From Paraburkholderia solisilvae (lineage in GTDB: Bacteria > Pseudomonadota > Gammaproteobacteria > Burkholderiales > Burkholderiaceae): a stretch of DNA of 64,000 nt. The position numbers were made by a program, and so were the translations under genes. The notes beneath the pieces were generated by a model that worked only from the letters and a program-made list of their open reading frames with translations, was not told where the DNA came from and searched no databases. Position 1 is the stretch's first letter, and every line of letters starts with the position of its first letter. The stretch spans positions 186,001-250,000 of the forward strand of contig NZ_CADIKF010000001.1 in assembly GCF_902859875.1 (NCBI RefSeq). The letters run 5' to 3'. Positions 60,766-64,000 of this stretch are shown here, piece after piece.

Positions 60766-61862
60766 CGGGCGGGCGCCTCCGGGTCGGTGAAGCGCGTCGC
60801 GGGTGATGAGGCCGCCGAGGGCGGGGTCGCATCGTCGGTCGAGCCTTGCGCGTCGGCCTCGACGTTGTCGCCGCCGTATTCGGTTGCGAACGCGCTCGCG
60901 TCGAGTCCCCGCTCGCGCAGCCAGCGCACCATCGGTTCCACTTGGCCATGCGTGACGATGACGCGCCCGGCGCCGGTGGCCTCGATCGCGGTCTGCAGCG
61001 CCGGCCAGTCGGCATGGTCCGACAGCACGAAGCCGCGGTCGACGCCGCGCCGCCTGCGTGTGCCGCGCAGGCGCATCCAGCCCGATGCGAACGCGTCGCT
61101 GTAGTCGCCGAAGCGGCGCAGCCAGGGGCTGCCTTGCGCGGAAGGGGGCGCGATGACCAGCGCTTCGTTAAAGGCGGCCTTGTCTTTGGCGGGCACGCTG
61201 GATGGACTGCGCACCTCCGGCAATACGACACCGGCTGCGCGGTAGGCGCGGTTGAGCGGCTCCATCGCGCCGTGGCAGAAGATCGGGCCGAGCGCCGCGT
61301 CGACGCCGGCGAGGATGCGCTGCGCTTTGCCGAACGCATAGCAGAAGAGCACCGACGCGCGGCCGTTGGCGGCGTTGTGACGCCACCACGCGTCGATGCC
61401 GGCGAACACCGTTTGCGGCGGATCCCATCGATAGACCGGCAGGCCGAAGGTCGATTCGGTAATGAATGTATCGCAGCGCACCGGTTCGAATGCCGCGCAG
61501 GTCGGGTCGGCGTCGAGCTTGTAGTCGCCGGATGCGACCCACACGTCGCCGCGGTATGCAACGCGCACCTGCGCGGAACCGAGCACATGGCCGGCCGGAT
61601 GGAGCGACACGTCGACGCCGTTGATCGCGATGCGTTCGCCGTATTCGACGGCCTGCAGGCTGATGCCGGGCAGGCGCGACTGCAGGACGCCCGCGCCCGG
61701 CGTCGACGTCAGGTAATGGCGGTGGCCGAAGCGCGCGTGGTCTGAATGCGCGTGCGTGATGACCGCCCGTTCGACCGGTTGCCATGGGTCGATGTAGAAA
61801 TCGCCCGCGGGGCAATAGAGACCTTCAGGGCGCGCGACGATCAGATCGGTTGAATTCGTCAA
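60762..61862 (-). CDS. ligase-associated MBL-fold DNA exonuclease
   Basis: A 366-residue metallo-beta-lactamase nuclease of the beta-CASP type. Metal motif THAHSDH (His37, His39, Asp41, His42), LHPAGHVLGSAQV, GDYKLDADPTCAAFEPV, FCYAFGKAQRI, LSDHADWPAL and VIVTHGQVEPMVRWL. The tight overlap with the ligase gene is a hallmark of the ligase-associated exonuclease, often paired also with an Lhr-like helicase, which is not seen here. It probably resects DNA ends before ligation. Confidence 0.92.
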   Translation of the reverse strand: MTNSTDLIVARPEGLYCPAGDFYIDPWQPVERAVITHAHSDHARFGHRHYLTSTPGAGVLQSRLPGISLQAVEYGERIAINGVDVSLHPAGHVLGSAQVRVAYRGDVWVASGDYKLDADPTCAAFEPVRCDTFITESTFGLPVYRWDPPQTVFAGIDAWWRHNAANGRASVLFCYAFGKAQRILAGVDAALGPIFCHGAMEPLNRAYRAAGVVLPEVRSPSSVPAKDKAAFNEALVIAPPSAQGSPWLRRFGDYSDAFASGWMRLRGTRRRRGVDRGFVLSDHADWPALQTAIEATGAGRVIVTHGQVEPMVRWLRERGLDASAFATEYGGDNVEADAQGSTDDATPPSAASSPATRFTDPEAPAR

Positions 61863-62228
61863 TCGCGTTCTCCGTGCTGTGCGCGATCATCGCGCGCGTG
61901 CGGTCAGTTTAACTGTGTGCTGGCGGTGGCGAGACCGGGATGCGATGGTCGGCCGGTGCGGGTGGTTATTCGGCGCGAGGGTTCTTTTTGCGTATCGTTG
62001 AAGACGCGCAAACGCGCGTCGCGTCATCCAATTTACGCAAACGCACTGATGCAATCGCAAAGCGGCGCGCCAGCATGGGAACCGGCGCGCCGCCCTTGGC
62101 GTGGCATCAGGCATGGGTGCGTTCATGCAGCAGTGCGTTGCATATTCAGTCCGCGAACGTTGCCTGATGTCAGTCGCGATTGTCAGTCGCGAGTAACGCG
62201 GGCTATCGGCGCCCGCGTCATGCATGCG
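61863..62228. other. 366-bp intergenic region with a small tandem repeat
   Basis: Between the exonuclease (minus strand) and the glycine-rich protein (minus strand). Two copies of TGTCAGTCGCGA (62168-62179 and 62181-62192) lie near the end. No gene is supported; the exonuclease promoter is expected near 61870-61900. Confidence 0.45.
62168..62192. repeat. two tandem copies of TGTCAGTCGCGA
   Basis: Two exact 12-bp copies separated by a single T, downstream of the glycine-rich protein stop on the other side. Short and probably slippage-derived. Confidence 0.6.
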
Positions 62229-62612
62229 TCATTGGCTGCCGCCTGGCGCCGTGCCGCGATTCATTGGCGCCTGCTGCGGCGTTGCACCGGTGCCTGTGCC
62301 GACGCCGCCTCCGGTGCCGGTCGAACCGGGTGCGCCGTAGCCGCTGTCCGAGTTATTCATACCCGGCCGGTTCATCCCGCGGTTGGCGCCCGTGCCGGGC
62401 GCGGCCATGCCGCCTGCGCCGCCGGTATTCCCGCCGCCCGCTCCGACGCCGGCGCCGTTACCCGCTGCGCCTCCGCCCATCCCGCCTGCGCCGCCGCCAC
62501 CCATCCCGCCCCCGCCTCCGCCCGCACCACCGGCGCCGCCTTGAGCAAAAACGCCGCCGGATAGTGCCATCACCAGCGCTGATGCAAGAAGCTTCTTCAC
62601 AGTGCTTTTCAT
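62229..62612 (-). CDS. exported Gly/Met/Asn-rich low-complexity protein
   Basis: A 127-residue protein with a clear signal peptide (MKSTVKKLLASALVMALSGG, cleaved after VFA). The mature part is roughly two fifths Gly, with patches of GGGGAGGMGGG, NRGMNRPGMNNSDSGYG and GGGVGTGTGATPQQAPMNRG. No known domain. GGAGG lies eight bases before ATG 62612. Met-rich glycine proteins sometimes bind copper or form surface layers, but that is only a guess. The repeats make it fast-evolving. Confidence 0.75.
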   Translation of the reverse strand: MKSTVKKLLASALVMALSGGVFAQGGAGGAGGGGGGMGGGGAGGMGGGAAGNGAGVGAGGGNTGGAGGMAAPGTGANRGMNRPGMNNSDSGYGAPGSTGTGGGVGTGTGATPQQAPMNRGTAPGGSQ

Positions 62613-62866
62613 CGTCGGATCCTCCGAGAAGTGTTCATGAAATGCGAGCGGTTGTAGCTCGCCTCGGTTTCTACCGTGCAAGCGGTGTGCCGCGTATTGA
62701 ATCCTGTATGCGAGGGCGGCGGGAACGGCGGTTGCGGGTTGTGTTGGAATCGCGTTCTTCTTGTCGCCGCCGCACGGCGCGCGTGGCCGCGATGCGCGGG
62801 CATGAAACGGAAGTGATGCGTCGTCGCGGGCGCGCTGCTTTGCACGATTGAGCCGGGAGAGTCGAT

Positions 62867-63169
62867 ATGGATCCATCGATCGATATGCAACAGCGTTTGA
62901 CTGAACTCGAACACGCATTGTCGCGACGCTTTGCATCGTCGACTTCAGTCGCCCATCTGGCCGACTCGGCCGGTCGTAAGCGAACCGATGCTGGAGGAGG
63001 CCGCGCGCGCGTGATCGTACAGACGCATCGCGGCTGCAGGAGATGCGGCAGTGTGCCGTTGCCGGATTATGAGCGGATGCACCGACCGGGCCTCGTCCGC
63101 ACGCTGGAACGCCCATTGCAGCAGTGTCAGCGGATGCAGCGCCGCAGCCAACCCGCCGATGCGTTGTGA
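62867..63169 (+). CDS. doubtful small protein upstream of the catalase gene
   Basis: A 100-residue frame, MDPSIDMQQRLTELEHALSR then an Arg/Gln-rich remainder with three CxxC-like Cys residues. GGGAGAG lies five bases before ATG 62867, and the first 30 residues look coding, with good helix periodicity. The rest resembles random GC-rich translation. It may be a truncated or frame-shifted gene. Low confidence. Confidence 0.3.
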   Translation: MDPSIDMQQRLTELEHALSRRFASSTSVAHLADSAGRKRTDAGGGRARVIVQTHRGCRRCGSVPLPDYERMHRPGLVRTLERPLQQCQRMQRRSQPADAL

Positions 63170-63211
63170 CGCGAATTACTACGACCCGATAAAGAAACCA
63201 GGAGTCCCTCG

Positions 63212-64000
63212 ATGGCAAGCAAACCCCGCAATCGTCAATCCGGTTCGTCTGCGAAAGACGCGAAATCCGACGCGCTCGAAGCGTCGCGCGCACGCCCTGA
63301 GAACGAGGCACTGCGTACCAACCAGGGCGTGAAAATCGCCGATAACCAGAACTCGTTGCGCGCGGGCCCGCGCGGCCCGTCGTTGCTCGAAGACTTCATC
63401 ATGCGTGAAAAAATCACGCACTTCGACCACGAACGGATTCCCGAGCGCATCGTTCATGCGCGCGGTTCGGCCGCGCACGGTGTGTTTCAGCCCTATGAGT
63501 CGATGGCCGAATTTACGAAGGCGGCATTTCTGCAGGACCCGTCGGTGCAAACACCGGTTTACGTGCGTTTCTCGACGGTGCAGGGACCGCGCGGCTCAGC
63601 CGATACGGTGCGCGACGTACGCGGCTTTGCGGTGAAGTTCTACACGAGCGAGGGCATTTACGACCTGGTCGGCAACAATATGCCGGTGTTTTTCATTCAG
63701 GATGCGATCAAATTTCCCGACTTCGTTCATGCGGTAAAGCCCGAAGCGCCAAACGAAATGCCGACCGGCGGCTCCGCGCACGACACGTTCTGGGACTTTG
63801 TGTCGCTCGTGCCCGAATCCACGCACATGGTGCTGTGGACCATGTCGGACCGCGCGATTCCGCGCAGCCTGCGCACAATGGAAGGGTTTGGCGTTCATAC
63901 GTTTCGCTTCGTGAATGCGCAGGGGCGGTCGCGTTTCGTGAAGTTTCACTGGCGCCCGGTGCTGGGGTCGTATTCGTTGCTGTGGGACGAGGCGCAGAAG
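63212..64000 (+). CDS. katE: large-subunit catalase, KatE (HPII) type, cut by the right edge
   Basis: 263 residues to the window edge. The head (1-50) is a hydrophilic HPII-like extension. The core has [21 protein letters not shown] with catalytic His82, [33 protein letters not shown] and [20 protein letters not shown] with the haem-pocket Asn155. This matches mono-functional haem catalases that dismutate hydrogen peroxide; the N-terminal extension points to the 700-residue large-subunit group, of which the rest lies beyond the edge. AGGAG precedes ATG 63212 by eight bases. Confidence 0.93.
   Translation, partial: MASKPRNRQSGSSAKDAKSDALEASRARPENEALRTNQGVKIADNQNSLRAGPRGPSLLEDFIMREKITHFDHERIPERIVHARGSAAHGVFQPYESMAEFTKAAFLQDPSVQTPVYVRFSTVQGPRGSADTVRDVRGFAVKFYTSEGIYDLVGNNMPVFFIQDAIKFPDFVHAVKPEAPNEMPTGGSAHDTFWDFVSLVPESTHMVLWTMSDRAIPRSLRTMEGFGVHTFRFVNAQGRSRFVKFHWRPVLGSYSLLWDEAQK

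Noticed and set aside
59180..61588. Frame of 802 residues crossing the ligase and exonuclease in another frame
   Set aside because: Out-of-frame read of two overlapping real genes, very Arg/Ser/Ala-rich.
1..64000. CRISPR arrays, tRNA and rRNA genes, and complete insertion sequences
   Set aside because: I found no regularly spaced repeats, no tRNA-like cloverleaf or anticodon-loop pattern, no rRNA signature and no transposase reading frame.

Overview
The window looks like chromosomal DNA of a Burkholderiaceae member of the Paraburkholderia/Caballeronia type. This is inferred from very GC-rich codon use with long antisense shadow frames, a phasin of polyhydroxybutyrate granules, a DUF3331 protein, many LysR/GntR/TetR/MarR regulators, Cox-type molybdenum hydroxylase genes and a KatE-type catalase. 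I see no rRNA, tRNA, CRISPR array or intact insertion sequence. Only the first kilobase is clearly less GC-rich; it holds a MAPEG-like membrane protein that probably starts outside the window.

Layout. 1-5.9 kb: MAPEG-like protein, a ferritin-like diiron protein, a three-domain flavin/iron-sulfur oxidoreductase, a GST and a DUF302 protein. 6-9 kb: three tandem paralogues with a shared central module of about 80 residues and different coiled-coil tails, of unknown function. 9.2-13.6 kb: a GntR regulator divergent from an MFS carrier and two MmgE/PrpD proteins, with well-formed palindromic operators between them. 13.8-16.6 kb: a cupin, an orphan sulfate-binding protein, a VapBC-type toxin-antitoxin pair with a dyad operator, and a small glycine-zipper protein. 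16.6-19.7 kb: a complete polar amino-acid ABC importer.

20.1-32.8 kb is the metabolic centre of the window. It holds a molybdenum hydroxylase (large, FAD and 2Fe-2S subunits) with a CoxG helper, a dihydroorotase-like amidohydrolase, an amidase-signature hydrolase, an HpxZ/AtzH-like protein, a DUF1116 protein, a DUF1989 protein and an M20 carbamoylase/allantoate-type hydrolase. Two closely similar MarR regulators lie at its edge and in its middle. Together these read as a pathway that hydroxylates a nitrogen heterocycle, opens the ring and releases the nitrogen. The substrate cannot be named from sequence.

33-48 kb: a cupin, an LLM flavin oxidoreductase, an epimerase-like protein with a TetR regulator, a LysR regulator, a hybrid-free PAS histidine kinase with two response regulators, an AraC regulator, small Burkholderia-type proteins, a soluble chemoreceptor-like protein of reversed domain order, and another LysR. 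48-56 kb: a DUF4410 lipoprotein, an FmdB zinc ribbon, a hydrolase/MFS/LysR catabolic unit, a DUF190-TfoX-DUF190 group, an alpha/beta hydrolase and a DUF1349 protein. 56-64 kb: a GFA protein, a phasin, a TetR, an ATP-dependent DNA ligase with its MBL exonuclease, a glycine-rich secreted protein and the start of a large catalase cut by the right edge.
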